Assembly: GCA_905197435.1 (NCBI GenBank)
Contig: CAJJYX010000034.1
Coordinates: 1-20,959 of the forward strand
Source: an uncultured Bacteroides sp.
GTDB taxonomy: Bacteria > Bacteroidota > Bacteroidia > Bacteroidales > Bacteroidaceae
Direction: 5' to 3'
Length of the DNA stretch: 20,959 nt
Shown here in pieces: positions 1-8,006 of the stretch. Both the position numbers and the translations under genes were made by a program. The notes under the pieces were generated by a model. That model was not told the DNA's origin, searched no databases, and was given only the letters and a program-made list of their open reading frames with translations. Each line of letters begins with the position of its first letter. The first letter of the stretch is position 1.

Positions 1-379
1 TGACTTTGCCTTTGAAGGAAACGACTCCTGCCACTGTAGCTACGGCTACGCTCTCGTCTCCTTGGGCTGCCATCACCTGGCCGCTGGTCTTGATGACTTG
101 ATAGAAAGTACCCGGTTCGATAGTGCTGACTGCCACACCGGCAGCTTGTGCTTTTGCCGGTGGCAGAATGATTTCATCACTTCCTCCGGCATGGCTTTCC
201 TGCCCTTCATGTCCATGGTTGTGCCCTTCGTGTCCATGGACATGTCCCTCGTGGTCATGCCCGTCATGATTATGTTCTTCTGTTTCGTGATTATGTCCTT
301 CGTGACTGTCTCCGGACTTGCTGTTGCAGGAGCCTAAAAGGAATAATCCCAAGACTCCCATGAAAATAACTTTTTTCAT
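1..379 (-). CDS. RND efflux periplasmic adaptor lipoprotein (CusB/HlyD-like), N-terminus only
   Basis: Partial gene: 126 codons are present and the C-terminus lies beyond the left edge. It begins MKKVIFMGVLGLFLLGSC, a lipoprotein signal peptide with lipobox LLGSC and lipidated Cys18. Residues 26-63 hold 14 histidines in HEGH/HNH/HDH patterns, a metal-binding spacer common in Bacteroidetes heavy-metal adaptors. The stretch after it (DEIILPPAKAQAAGVAVST, then TFYQVIKTSGQVMAAQGDE) matches the start of a membrane-fusion protein with its first beta/lipoyl segment. In such systems the adaptor links an inner-membrane RND pump to an outer-membrane channel and exports copper, silver, zinc or similar ions. 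Pump and channel genes are not in the window. It follows the Cys/His-rich gene at 499-909 by about 120 bp, on the same strand. The family is fairly secure; the metal is inferred. Confidence 0.85.
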   Translation of the reverse strand, partial: MKKVIFMGVLGLFLLGSCNSKSGDSHEGHNHETEEHNHDGHDHEGHVHGHEGHNHGHEGQESHAGGSDEIILPPAKAQAAGVAVSTIEPGTFYQVIKTSGQVMAAQGDESVAVATVAGVVSFKGKV

Positions 380-413
380 GATGATATTTATTCTTTCTTT
401 TTGATTTTGAATG

Positions 414-421
414 CAAAGTTA
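414..421 (-). promoter_or_regulatory. Possible -7 box upstream of the RND adaptor
   Basis: The minus strand reads TAACTTTG, matching the Bacteroides -7 consensus TAnnTTTG, 34 bp before the adaptor ATG. No convincing TTTG lies 19-21 bp upstream, so it may be a weak or secondary promoter inside an operon. Confidence 0.35.
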
Positions 422-498
422 GAGTATAAGGTGTGCAACCAGATTGCATTGTTCCTTATACCGAATGAAAAATTGCCCCGGTGGTGTTCCGGCAACAG

Positions 499-909
499 TT
501 AAGTAAGAAGAGACGGAGGGGCACGAAGTCCCGTAGCACATGTGATGAATGTACTGTGAAGAGATTCCAGATAGATACATTCCTGTCTGCTTACATCAAA
601 CTCGGACAGGATAAGTAACTTGGAAAAAGGTTCGATGAATAAGGTTAATGTCCATAGGGCATCCGGGTGTGGACATACATCGTCAGAGGAATTGGGCGTT
701 TGTTGCACGAAGTAAGTTGTCATACATCCCGTGTCACAACAGCAGTGTTCATTGTCGGAACAATGACGATGTTCGCAACAGTCGGTGGCGATATCATTCT
801 TCATGCATATCATTCCGTTGGCATGATGATGGTGGGGAATGACGGGTATCACCAGCATTATCAAACTGATGAAAAACAGAATATAGGTTATGTACTGTTT
901 CTTTTTCAT
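499..909 (-). CDS. Small Cys/His-rich signal-anchored protein, probable metal-efflux accessory (DUF6769-like)
   Basis: A 136-residue protein with a basic start and a hydrophobic segment at about residues 8-25 (YILFFISLIMLVIPVIP), either a signal peptide or a single membrane anchor. HHHH follows at 26-29. Residues 35-62 contain eight cysteines (35, 44, 45, 50, 56, 57, 58, 62) interspersed with His, Asp and Glu, which looks like a soft-metal binding patch. Cys79, Cys111 and Cys124 lie further on. It resembles the uncharacterised Bacteroidetes family I recall as DUF6769, often found ahead of CusABC-like pumps; that name is from memory. A role as an exported metal chaperone or sensor for the downstream adaptor is inferred. 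The start follows a well-formed promoter and is the only sensible ATG. The C-terminal third has no motif I recognise. Confidence 0.75.
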   Translation of the reverse strand: MKKKQYITYILFFISLIMLVIPVIPHHHHANGMICMKNDIATDCCEHRHCSDNEHCCCDTGCMTTYFVQQTPNSSDDVCPHPDALWTLTLFIEPFSKLLILSEFDVSRQECIYLESLHSTFITCATGLRAPPSLLT

Positions 910-910
910 T

Positions 911-942
911 CCTCTATCTTTGGACGGTTACAAAGATAGAGG
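911..942. promoter_or_regulatory. Perfect 12-bp inverted repeat over the -7 box, candidate operator
   Basis: CCTCTATCTTTG (911-922) and CAAAGATAGAGG (931-942) are exact reverse complements separated by 8 bp. The distal arm contains the -7 box and the proximal arm ends just before the start codon. The geometry fits a dimeric repressor or activator site, for example for a metal sensor, though an RNA hairpin hiding the start region is also possible. No regulator gene is in the window. Confidence 0.55.
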
Positions 943-962
943 TTAATGGCCTAATTACCAAA
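931..962 (-). promoter_or_regulatory. Bacteroides-type promoter of the metal-efflux operon
   Basis: On the minus strand TTTG (962-959), a 20-bp spacer and TATCTTTG (938-931) match the -33/-7 consensus exactly. The predicted transcript start is near 925, giving a leader of about 15 nt to the ATG at 909. Confidence 0.7.
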
Positions 963-1064
963 TGCAAGCGCTAAAAAGATTTGAATATGCCGTCTATATT
1001 GTGCAATGTACGGACACGTGGAATCATTGCAGCAGGGATACGCGTCACCCAAATTCCACGATGT

Positions 1065-2699
1065 TTATCGTTCCAGCTCGCGTAGAGAGTCCATTTTCTT
1101 CTTTTCAAGGAATTCGTAAATGCCACTCAAATGCTCTTTCACTTGTTTATTGCCGAATTCATATACTTTGCTCACCAGTCCGTCCAGGAAGTCACGGTCG
1201 TGGCTGACAAGGATAAGGGTACCGTCAAAATCCAGAAGAGCCTGCTTCAGGATATCTTTGGTTTTCATGTCCAGATGGTTGGTCGGTTCGTCCAGTATCA
1301 GCAGATTCACCGGTTCGAGCAAAAGCTTTATCATGGCGAGGCGCGTGCGCTCTCCACCGGAAAGCACCTTGACCTTCTTCATGGACTCTTCGGGGCCACC
1401 GAACATGAAGGCACCCAGCAGGTCGCGTATCTTGTTACGGATTTCCCCTTTGGCCACATCGTCGATGGTTTGGAATACAGTCAGGTTCTCATCCAGTAGT
1501 GAGGCTTGGTTCTGTGCAAAATATCCAATCTGCACATTGTGCCCTATAGTGAGAGTGCCCTCATGTTCTATTTCTTTCATAATGCACTTCACCAGCGTTG
1601 ATTTCCCTTCACCGTTTTTGCCGACGAAAGCAACTTTGTCTCCCCGTTCTATGGTGAGGTTGGCATTCTTGAAGACCACATGGTCACCGTAACTTTTCCC
1701 TACTCCCTCCATGATGACGGGATAATTGCCCGAACGGGGGGAGGGAGGGAATTTGAGACGCAACGCTGAAGTATCTTCTTCATCCACCTCCAGCAGCTCC
1801 AGTTTCTCCAGCATCTTTACGCGGCTCTGCACTTGTAGGGTCTTGGAGTAGGTGCCTTTGAACCGTTCAATGAATTCCTTGGTTTCGGCAATGAATTTCT
1901 GTTGGTCATCGTAAGCTTTCTGCTGTTGCTCGCGGCGTTCCTTGCGAAGTTCCAGATATTTGGAATAGTTCACTTTATAATCGTAGATTCGTCCCATGGT
2001 CACTTCGATGGTACGGGTGGTGATGTTGTCCACGAATTTGCGGTCGTGACTGATGACGATGACAGCCTTTCCGTTATTAATAAGAAAATCTTCCAGCCAT
2101 TGTATGGATTCTATGTCCAGATGGTTGGTCGGCTCATCCAGTAATAGTACATCGGGCTTTTGCAGCAATAGCTTGGCAAGTTCGATGCGCATGCGCCATC
2201 CGCCGCTGAAGTCACTGGTTTGGCGGTTGAAGTCTTCACGTACGAAACCTAGTCCGAGCAGTGCTTTTTCTACATCTTCCTCATAATTGGTGGAGTCGAT
2301 GGCATAGAACTTTTCGCTCAAGGTAGAGACATTCTCGATAAGTTCCATGTAACTGTCGCTTTCGTAGTCGGTACGTGTTTCTAACTCTTTATTGAGGCGT
2401 TCTATTTCAGCTTCCATTTCATGCAGGTGGGCAAAAGCCTGTGCTGCTTCTTGGAATACGGTACGTCCGTCTTCCGTCATAAGGTGCTGTGGAAGGTAAG
2501 CTATGACACAATCTTTGGGAGATGATATTTTTCCGCGGGTCGGTTGTCTGACGCCTGCCAGAATTTTTAATAATGTACTTTTCCCCGCTCCATTTTTTCC
2601 CATCAAGGCTATGCGGTCCTTTTCATTGATAACGAAAGATATGTCACTGAATAAAGTAGTGCCGCCGAATTCTACGGCCAGTCCGTCTATAGAAATCAT
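1065..2699 (-). CDS. ABC-F family ATPase (ribosome-associated translation factor)
   Basis: A 544-residue protein with two ABC ATPase domains in tandem and no membrane segments, the ABC-F layout. Domain 1 has Walker A GKNGAGKST (34-42), signature SGGWR (165-169), Walker B LLLDEP (185-190) and switch His218. Domain 2 has GKNGEGKST (360-368), SGGER (447-451), LLILDEP (466-472) and His500. Between them lies a charged helical linker (about 245-305, including FKGTYSKTLQVQSRVKMLE), the region that contacts P-site tRNA in this family. It resembles the YbiT/YdiF-like housekeeping branch more than antibiotic-protection branches, but sequence alone cannot exclude resistance. ABC-F proteins bind the ribosomal E site and rescue or modulate stalled translation. 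It is transcribed away from the receiver gene at 2863 and appears monocistronic. Confidence 0.93.
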   Translation of the reverse strand: MISIDGLAVEFGGTTLFSDISFVINEKDRIALMGKNGAGKSTLLKILAGVRQPTRGKISSPKDCVIAYLPQHLMTEDGRTVFQEAAQAFAHLHEMEAEIERLNKELETRTDYESDSYMELIENVSTLSEKFYAIDSTNYEEDVEKALLGLGFVREDFNRQTSDFSGGWRMRIELAKLLLQKPDVLLLDEPTNHLDIESIQWLEDFLINNGKAVIVISHDRKFVDNITTRTIEVTMGRIYDYKVNYSKYLELRKERREQQQKAYDDQQKFIAETKEFIERFKGTYSKTLQVQSRVKMLEKLELLEVDEEDTSALRLKFPPSPRSGNYPVIMEGVGKSYGDHVVFKNANLTIERGDKVAFVGKNGEGKSTLVKCIMKEIEHEGTLTIGHNVQIGYFAQNQASLLDENLTVFQTIDDVAKGEIRNKIRDLLGAFMFGGPEESMKKVKVLSGGERTRLAMIKLLLEPVNLLILDEPTNHLDMKTKDILKQALLDFDGTLILVSHDRDFLDGLVSKVYEFGNKQVKEHLSGIYEFLEKKKMDSLRELER

Positions 2700-2722
2700 T
2701 GTGTATTTTTTAAAATGAGGTG

Positions 2723-2730
2723 CAAAGATA
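2723..2730 (-). promoter_or_regulatory. -7 box for the ABC-F gene
   Basis: The minus strand reads TATCTTTG, a perfect TAnnTTTG, 24 bp before the ATG at 2699. The -33 region is poorly conserved. Confidence 0.5.
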
Positions 2731-2788
2731 GTGCAATTTGAGTGCAGAACTTTTATGTTCGCATGGAAAAGTTATGCCAAGATGCAGC

Positions 2789-2835
2789 TTATCTTATTTA
2801 AAGATAGCGCGATTATCTTATTTTTGTTATCTTTG
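2789..2835 (+). promoter_or_regulatory. Receiver-gene promoter region with direct repeats
   Basis: TATCTTTG at 2828-2835 is a -7 box 28 bp before the ATG at 2863; there is no clear -33 TTTG. Upstream, the 11-mer TTATCTTATTT occurs twice without mismatch (2789-2799 and 2813-2823), and TTATCTT recurs at 2827-2833 within the -7 box. A short inverted repeat (TATCTT/AAGATA, 2790-2806) overlaps the first copy. A weak -33 with repeated sites suggests activator dependence, which is inference. Confidence 0.45.
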
Positions 2836-2862
2836 TCCCTATATAAACAAAACGCATAGGTC

Positions 2863-3264
2863 ATGGAAAATGAAAAAGTATCAGAAGATTACCGTCCGCT
2901 TATTTTGGTTGCGGAAGATGATGATAGTAATTTTAAGCTGATAAAGGCCATCATCGGCAAGAAATGCGAGATTCTATGGGCAAAGAATGGTGAGGAAATT
3001 GTAAATTTGTTCAAGGAGAATCATGGCAAAGCGGATGCTATTCTGATGGATATAAAAATGCCTATTATGAACGGGTTGGATGCTACGGTGATTATACGCA
3101 GGGAGGATAAGGAACTTCCCATCATCATGCAGACTGCTTACGCCTTTACTGCAGATCGCGAAAAAGCCTTGGAATGTGGAGCTTCGGAAGTGTTGGTGAA
3201 ACCCATTACATTGACAGCTTTGCGTACTTGCCTGAGCCGTTATTTGCCCAAATTGATTTGGTAG
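2863..3264 (+). CDS. Stand-alone response-regulator receiver (CheY-like)
   Basis: A 133-residue protein that is one receiver domain and nothing else. The acidic cluster is E18-D19-D20 (LVAEDDD), the phospho-acceptor is D63 in ILMDIKMP, the conserved Thr is T91 and the conserved Lys is K113 in LVKPIT. All catalytic positions are intact, so it should accept a phosphoryl group. There is no output domain, so it must act through protein contacts, as a phosphorelay intermediate or as a regulator of a partner enzyme. No histidine kinase gene is adjacent; the neighbours are the divergent ABC-F gene and a convergent lipoprotein gene. A strong hairpin follows the stop, so it appears to be a single-gene unit. 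The domain call is secure; its kinase and target are unknown. Confidence 0.9.
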   Translation: MENEKVSEDYRPLILVAEDDDSNFKLIKAIIGKKCEILWAKNGEEIVNLFKENHGKADAILMDIKMPIMNGLDATVIIRREDKELPIIMQTAYAFTADREKALECGASEVLVKPITLTALRTCLSRYLPKLIW

Positions 3265-3283
3265 TACTTTACTAATATATAGA

Positions 3284-3330
3284 AAGGAAGCCGGATGATG
3301 GTATTCATTACTTGTCATCCGGTTTTCCTT
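3284..3330. terminator. Bidirectional rho-independent-type terminator
   Basis: An 8-bp perfect stem, CCGGATGA (3291-3298) with TCATCCGG (3315-3322), is extended by AAGGAA/TTCCTT with one bulged T. T-rich sequence follows on the plus strand. It sits between the convergent receiver and lipoprotein genes and could end both transcripts. Confidence 0.7.
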
Positions 3331-3332
3331 TT

Positions 3333-4163
3333 TTATTTTTGTACGTTGTCTTTTCTCTCTTCCATCTTCTTTTTTACAAATTCGATTTTGAGATTGGCCT
3401 CTTCCATGCTTTTCTTTATTTCCGTCATGGATGAAAGCAGTTGTGCCAGTTCGTAGACACTGGCAAGAGCTTGGCGGTCAGTAGCAGTCATGGTGACGGA
3501 GTAGGGACGTTCTCCTTGATAATGGACTTTGATATTTTTGTCTTTGTTCAGATAAAGGAACCCCATGACGTTTCCGTCTTCTCCCAGCTTGAAGTCGGCC
3601 TTTTCAATCTTTTCACCGAGGTCAGTGGTTTCGTAGCTGTTTTTTGCAGCGGGCGTTTCGGCAAAACTCCCATCGGGGGCGGTGACTTTGACGGCTACAT
3701 GGTGGATGTTATGAGTTCCGCAATAGATGGAGGTCATGCTCATTACTCCGTTTTCATCTACTTGGAAGCGGAGGAAGGAGCGGTGCAGATTTTTTTCTAT
3801 CACTTGGGAAGGATGCAGGTAATTACCGACATTTTGGTATTCGGCATCTTTTTCAAAGGTGTATTTGTTTTTAACTGCATCAAATTCCTTTTGCTTGGCT
3901 TGAAGCATGCTGTCGAGATAGACCAGACTTTTTTCCTGCTCTTTCAGTTCCACTTTCTGCATCAGGCCGATACCTGCGCGGCGGGTTTCAAACGCTTTAG
4001 GATAGAGTACTTTGATACTGTCAATCAGTATCTTCGCTTCATTGTAGTTGCCGAGTTCAAAAGCTTCGCGGGCTGCTTGTAGTTTTTCACTGGCTTTCTT
4101 CTCTACGTCTTCGCAAGAGAAGAGTGTGCAGCATAGGCATGTAAGGAGTATTACTTTCTTCAT
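3333..4163 (-). CDS. Lipoprotein of unknown function with TPR-like N-terminus and coiled coils
   Basis: A 276-residue protein starting MKKVILLTCLCCTLFSC: a lipoprotein signal with lipobox LFSC and Cys17. Residues 25-58 (ASEKLQAAREAFELGNYNEA and onward) resemble a single tetratricopeptide hairpin. Residues 70-105 are strongly charged and helical. Residues 125-225 look beta-rich (RFQVDENGVMSMTSIYCG, HHVAVKVTAPDGS), and 230-272 form another likely coiled coil. I do not recognise a functional family. The reading frame stays open upstream to 4502, but that extension lies over the divergent tRNA nucleotidyltransferase gene, whereas ATG 4163 begins a textbook signal peptide. Location is predicted to be membrane-anchored, inner or outer leaflet unknown. 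The gene ends just beyond a shared terminator. Confidence 0.8.
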   Translation of the reverse strand: MKKVILLTCLCCTLFSCEDVEKKASEKLQAAREAFELGNYNEAKILIDSIKVLYPKAFETRRAGIGLMQKVELKEQEKSLVYLDSMLQAKQKEFDAVKNKYTFEKDAEYQNVGNYLHPSQVIEKNLHRSFLRFQVDENGVMSMTSIYCGTHNIHHVAVKVTAPDGSFAETPAAKNSYETTDLGEKIEKADFKLGEDGNVMGFLYLNKDKNIKVHYQGERPYSVTMTATDRQALASVYELAQLLSSMTEIKKSMEEANLKIEFVKKKMEERKDNVQK

Positions 4164-4190
4164 ATTTGTTGTTCTTGGAGTTAGTGAGGG

Positions 4191-4219
4191 CAAAAATAGA
4201 AATAATATCTTTATCTTTG
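4191..4219. promoter_or_regulatory. Closely spaced divergent -7 boxes (lipoprotein and tRNA nucleotidyltransferase)
   Basis: On the plus strand TATCTTTG (4212-4219) lies 25 bp before ATG 4245. On the minus strand TATTTTTG (4198-4191) lies 27 bp before ATG 4163. Neither has a clear -33 TTTG. Both promoters must fit into an 81-bp intergenic region. Confidence 0.45.
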
Positions 4220-4244
4220 CACCCTCAAAATGATTTATTGACAA

Positions 4245-5684
4245 ATGATAGATTTGACGGTAGAAGAACTGAAGCGACATTTTAGCGATAATATATTCAA
4301 ACGGATATCCGAAACAGCTGATGAATTGGGATTGGAATGTTATGTAGTAGGTGGATATGTACGTGATATTTTCCTGCAACGTCCTTCCAAGGATATTGAT
4401 GTAGTGGTGGTAGGCAGTGGCATTGCTATGGCCGAGGCTCTGGGTAAGCATCTGGGGCGTGGGGCGCATGTTTCCGTCTTCAAGAATTTTGGTACGGCAC
4501 AATTGAAGTACTACGGAACGGAAGTTGAGTTTGTGGGTGCAAGGAAAGAGTCATATATGCACGATTCCCGCAAACCGATTGTAGAGGATGGCACATTGGA
4601 GGATGACCAGAACCGACGTGATTTTACCATCAATGCACTGGCTGTTTGCCTGAACCGGGCGCGTTATGGAGAATTGGTCGATCCTTTTGGAGGCATTGAG
4701 GATTTGAAGGAAAAGACCATCCGGACACCACTCGACCCTGATATAACTTTCAGTGACGACCCCTTACGGATGATGCGTTGTGTCCGTTTTGCCACTCAGT
4801 TGGGATTCTATATTGACGATGAGACGTTTGATTCACTGGAACGGAATCGGGAACGAATTTCTATCATATCCAAGGAACGTATTGCGGACGAATTGAATAA
4901 GATCATTCTGTCGCCTATTCCATCCAAAGGGTTCATTGAATTGGACCGTTGCGGCTTGCTGGAACTGATATTTCCGGAGCTGGTGAGGTTGCAAGGTGTG
5001 GAGACACGCAATGGCCGGGCTCATAAGGACAATTTCTATCATACACTTGAAGTGCTTGATAATATAAGTAAGAAGACTGACAATCTTTGGCTACGCTGGG
5101 CGGCTCTTCTGCATGATATAGCCAAGCCTGCCACTAAACGCTGGGAACCCCGTGTAGGATGGACTTTCCATAACCATAACTTTATCGGTGAGAAGATGAT
5201 ACCTGATATTTTCCGTAGGATGAAGCTTCCCATGAACGAAAAGATGAAATATGTGCAGAAAATGGTGAGTCTGCACATGCGTCCCATTGTAATAGCGGAT
5301 GATGTTGTGACTGATTCGGCAGTACGCCGCCTTCTGTTTGAGGCAAGTGACGATATAGATGACCTGATGACATTGTGCGAAGCAGATATCACTTCCAAGA
5401 ATATGGAGCGCAAGAAGCGTTTCTTGAATAATTTCCAGCTGGTACGTCAGAAGCTGAAGGATTTGGAAGAACGCGACCGTATCCGTAATTTTCAGCCTCC
5501 GGTCAGCGGGGAAGAAATTATGAGTACTTTCGGCCTTTCTCCATGCCAGCAGGTAGGTGTTCTAAAGAGTGCCATTAAGGATGCTATCTTGGATGGTGTC
5601 ATTCCCAATGAATACGAAGCCGCCCGCGCATTTATGTTGCAACGGGCGGAGAAGATGGGGCTGAAGGAAGTCACCAACCGTTAA
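4245..5684 (+). CDS. cca: CCA-adding-type tRNA nucleotidyltransferase with HD domain
   Basis: A 479-residue class II nucleotidyltransferase of the poly(A) polymerase/CCA-enzyme family. The head domain has GG at 36-37 (YVVGGYVRD) and catalytic Asp50 and Asp52 ([10 protein letters not shown]). [10 protein letters not shown] at 124-133 and [18 protein letters not shown] from 171 are the family's RNA- and nucleotide-binding motifs. An HD phosphohydrolase domain follows, with H290-D291 in LLHDIAKP and further histidines at 309 and 311. These enzymes build or repair the 3' CCA end of tRNA using CTP and ATP in the cytoplasm. CCA-, CC- and A-adding specificities are hard to separate by eye. The gene has its own -7 box and its stop overlaps the stop of the convergent phosphate transporter by 4 bp. 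Confidence 0.92.
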   Translation: MIDLTVEELKRHFSDNIFKRISETADELGLECYVVGGYVRDIFLQRPSKDIDVVVVGSGIAMAEALGKHLGRGAHVSVFKNFGTAQLKYYGTEVEFVGARKESYMHDSRKPIVEDGTLEDDQNRRDFTINALAVCLNRARYGELVDPFGGIEDLKEKTIRTPLDPDITFSDDPLRMMRCVRFATQLGFYIDDETFDSLERNRERISIISKERIADELNKIILSPIPSKGFIELDRCGLLELIFPELVRLQGVETRNGRAHKDNFYHTLEVLDNISKKTDNLWLRWAALLHDIAKPATKRWEPRVGWTFHNHNFIGEKMIPDIFRRMKLPMNEKMKYVQKMVSLHMRPIVIADDVVTDSAVRRLLFEASDDIDDLMTLCEADITSKNMERKKRFLNNFQLVRQKLKDLEERDRIRNFQPPVSGEEIMSTFGLSPCQQVGVLKSAIKDAILDGVIPNEYEAARAFMLQRAEKMGLKEVTNR

Positions 5685-7936
5685 TTACTTTCTTCTGCCT
5701 GGAATTTTCTGCTTACTTTCATCAAGTTGATGGTGTAGGTCACTATGTTTTGGGCTTCTTGTATCATGGTCAGATAAACCATGCTGACTTTGATACTACC
5801 ACTTTGACTTTGAATACGTTGTAGCTCTTCGCGTTTCAAGTGGGACAGTTGACCGTTGAGATCGTTGGCTTTACGAATCTCTGTTTCAAGTTCATTGTAG
5901 TCGTTTGTTTCCAGCTTATGACGGCATATTTGCAGCAGATAGCAGATATCTTCTGCAACATCTGTAAATTCTCCCTTTTGGATAACATCCAGTGGCTTGA
6001 AGTTATTGTCGATATGCTCCAGACACGGCTCGCAAAGACGACCTACGCTGTACACCAGTTCGCTGGCAAAATCATTACCTTGGTAGTAATAGAGTCCTTT
6101 TTCCAGTATGGTATTATTGTCGAGGCGGCACATAGCAAGTGTTCCGATGCGTTTCATCTGCTTGATGAGTTGTTTTTCGAATTTTACAGAACCCATGGCA
6201 CGGCGTAGTCCACGTAAGTTCTCGTGTAGGAAGGAAGTAACGGTACGTTCGAAATTTTCTTCTGTAAATTCCATTACTTTCACCAGTTCTTCACGTGTAT
6301 GTTTACGGAGCAGCTCTACAACTTCGTTATTGTCTGTGCTCTTCATCAATTGTTTCAGGGTTTCATCGCCTTTTTCTTTCTCCTTACGTTTTTTGTACAT
6401 CACTTGGCTGTGAATCAGCATGAACACAGCCAGACCGATCAGTGCCAGGATGGCAACAGTACCGCCAAAATGGATAATCGATGCAACGAAGAAACAGATG
6501 GTGAATGCTGCTCCGGCTGTGATGAACCAACCTCCGATGACACTGAGTACACCTGTAATGCGGAATACTGCCGAATCACGTCCCCAGGCATGATCGGCAA
6601 GTGAGGTACCCATAGCTACCATGAAGGTGACGTAGGTGGTGGAAAGAGGTAATTTCAGCGATGTACCCAGCGCAATGAGCAAACCTGCCAATACCAGATT
6701 GACGGAGGCACGGACTAAGTCGAAGGCGGCGCCGTCGGCTATGATGGCTTCATCTTTTTGGAAGCGCGTATTTATCCATCGCTTGCTGCTTTCGGGCATT
6801 GTTTTGGATATTCCATTAGCCAAGGTCATGCTGAAACGTACCAGCGTACGGGCTATCGGGGTGCTGCCGAAATTCTCTTCGCCATCGTCTTGACGGGCAA
6901 GGTCGACAGAAGTTTTGATTACGTTGTGCGCTTTCTTGGATGTGCAGAGTGCGTAGACCATGATGGCACCTGCGCCGATAAGAAAATACCATGGGGTCTT
7001 GGCTGCACCGAGGAGTGAGGACATCAGGAATCCGTCGGGGCCGGCGGCCGTACCATTGGCTGTATAGTCAATAAATGAGGAATATCCTGCGAGGGGAACA
7101 CCGATAAAATTTACTAAGTCATTGCCGGCAAAGGCAAGGGCGAGGGCAAAGGTGCCCATCAGGACCACTACCTTGAAAACGTTTATTTTGCACCAATGTA
7201 ATATCTGCATCAGTATGGTGAAGAATACAAAGAAACCGGTTATCAGCAATGCGGTATTGTCATGTATCCATTGTTTATTTTCAGGAGTCATGAACGAGCT
7301 GTCTTTCAGTCCCTTTATCAGCATAAAGTAGATGATGCTGGTGGCAGCTATACCACCGAACAGCGCGATGCTGTATTTCATTTTCTTCTTGTAGTTGAAA
7401 GTGAATACGATACGTGCCAACCACTGTACCAGCATACCGAAGAAGAAAGCGATGGCTACGGATACAAAGATGGCCATGATGACAGACAGTGCCTTGTCCG
7501 TATTGATGAGGTCGCCGAGTCCCAATGCATCGTTGTTGTAGACTTTGATGAGTGCCAGCGCAAATGTACCTCCCAATAACTCAAACACCATGGATACGGT
7601 AGTAGAGGTTGGCATTCCCATTGTGTTGAATACATCCAGTAGCACGACATCGGTCAGCATGACAGCAAGCAGGATACACATGATTTCGGCAAAATAGAAA
7701 TGCTCCGGTTGGTAGATGCCGTGCCGTGCAATGTCCATCATGCCGTTACTGAGGGCTGCACCGATAAAGACACCGATACCTGCAATAAACAGTATGGTTT
7801 TGAAAGACGCTGCCTTTGCTCCGACAGCCGACTGAAGAAAGTTGACCGCATCATTACTGACACCTACCACGAGGTCGAAAATTGCAAGTACGAACAGAAA
7901 GATGACGATACCCAGATAAATTGTTTCCATAGACAT
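5681..7936 (-). CDS. PiT-family inorganic phosphate transporter fused to a PhoU-like domain
   Basis: A 751-residue membrane protein from the start MSMETIYLG. The first ~520 residues carry many hydrophobic helices and two PiT repeats with the paired signatures [15 protein letters not shown] (near the N-terminus) and [18 protein letters not shown]. The last ~220 residues are soluble and helical (from about [17 protein letters not shown]), resembling PhoU, a domain usually separate from PiT and thought to tune phosphate flux. PiT carriers import phosphate with a cation across the inner membrane. An ATG at 7990 would add 18 residues, but the sequence between holds a -7-like TTTCTTTG (7962-7955), so 7936 or 7930 is likelier. 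It lies 70 bp downstream of ppk on the same strand and probably shares its transcript. Confidence 0.9.
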   Translation of the reverse strand: MSMETIYLGIVIFLFVLAIFDLVVGVSNDAVNFLQSAVGAKAASFKTILFIAGIGVFIGAALSNGMMDIARHGIYQPEHFYFAEIMCILLAVMLTDVVLLDVFNTMGMPTSTTVSMVFELLGGTFALALIKVYNNDALGLGDLINTDKALSVIMAIFVSVAIAFFFGMLVQWLARIVFTFNYKKKMKYSIALFGGIAATSIIYFMLIKGLKDSSFMTPENKQWIHDNTALLITGFFVFFTILMQILHWCKINVFKVVVLMGTFALALAFAGNDLVNFIGVPLAGYSSFIDYTANGTAAGPDGFLMSSLLGAAKTPWYFLIGAGAIMVYALCTSKKAHNVIKTSVDLARQDDGEENFGSTPIARTLVRFSMTLANGISKTMPESSKRWINTRFQKDEAIIADGAAFDLVRASVNLVLAGLLIALGTSLKLPLSTTYVTFMVAMGTSLADHAWGRDSAVFRITGVLSVIGGWFITAGAAFTICFFVASIIHFGGTVAILALIGLAVFMLIHSQVMYKKRKEKEKGDETLKQLMKSTDNNEVVELLRKHTREELVKVMEFTEENFERTVTSFLHENLRGLRRAMGSVKFEKQLIKQMKRIGTLAMCRLDNNTILEKGLYYYQGNDFASELVYSVGRLCEPCLEHIDNNFKPLDVIQKGEFTDVAEDICYLLQICRHKLETNDYNELETEIRKANDLNGQLSHLKREELQRIQSQSGSIKVSMVYLTMIQEAQNIVTYTINLMKVSRKFQAEESN

Positions 7937-8006
7937 GTATTTTATTTCCGGCTGCAAAGAAAGGATTTTGGTGTTGCAGGGAAATGTCATATATGTTACA
8001 GAAGTG

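Noticed and set aside
1017..1060. Inverted repeat CGTGGAAT/ATTCCACG downstream of the ABC-F stop as a terminator.
   Set aside because: The loop is 28 nt and no T-rich tract follows on either strand, so a stable intrinsic terminator is not supported.
4164..4502. In-frame upstream extension of the unknown lipoprotein, which would give 389 residues.
   Set aside because: It overlaps the well-supported tRNA nucleotidyltransferase on the other strand, and the internal ATG at 4163 begins a complete lipoprotein signal with lipobox.
7937..7990. ATG at 7990 as the start of the phosphate transporter.
   Set aside because: The added 18 residues are not typical of PiT N-termini, and a -7-like box sits between this ATG and the start at 7936.
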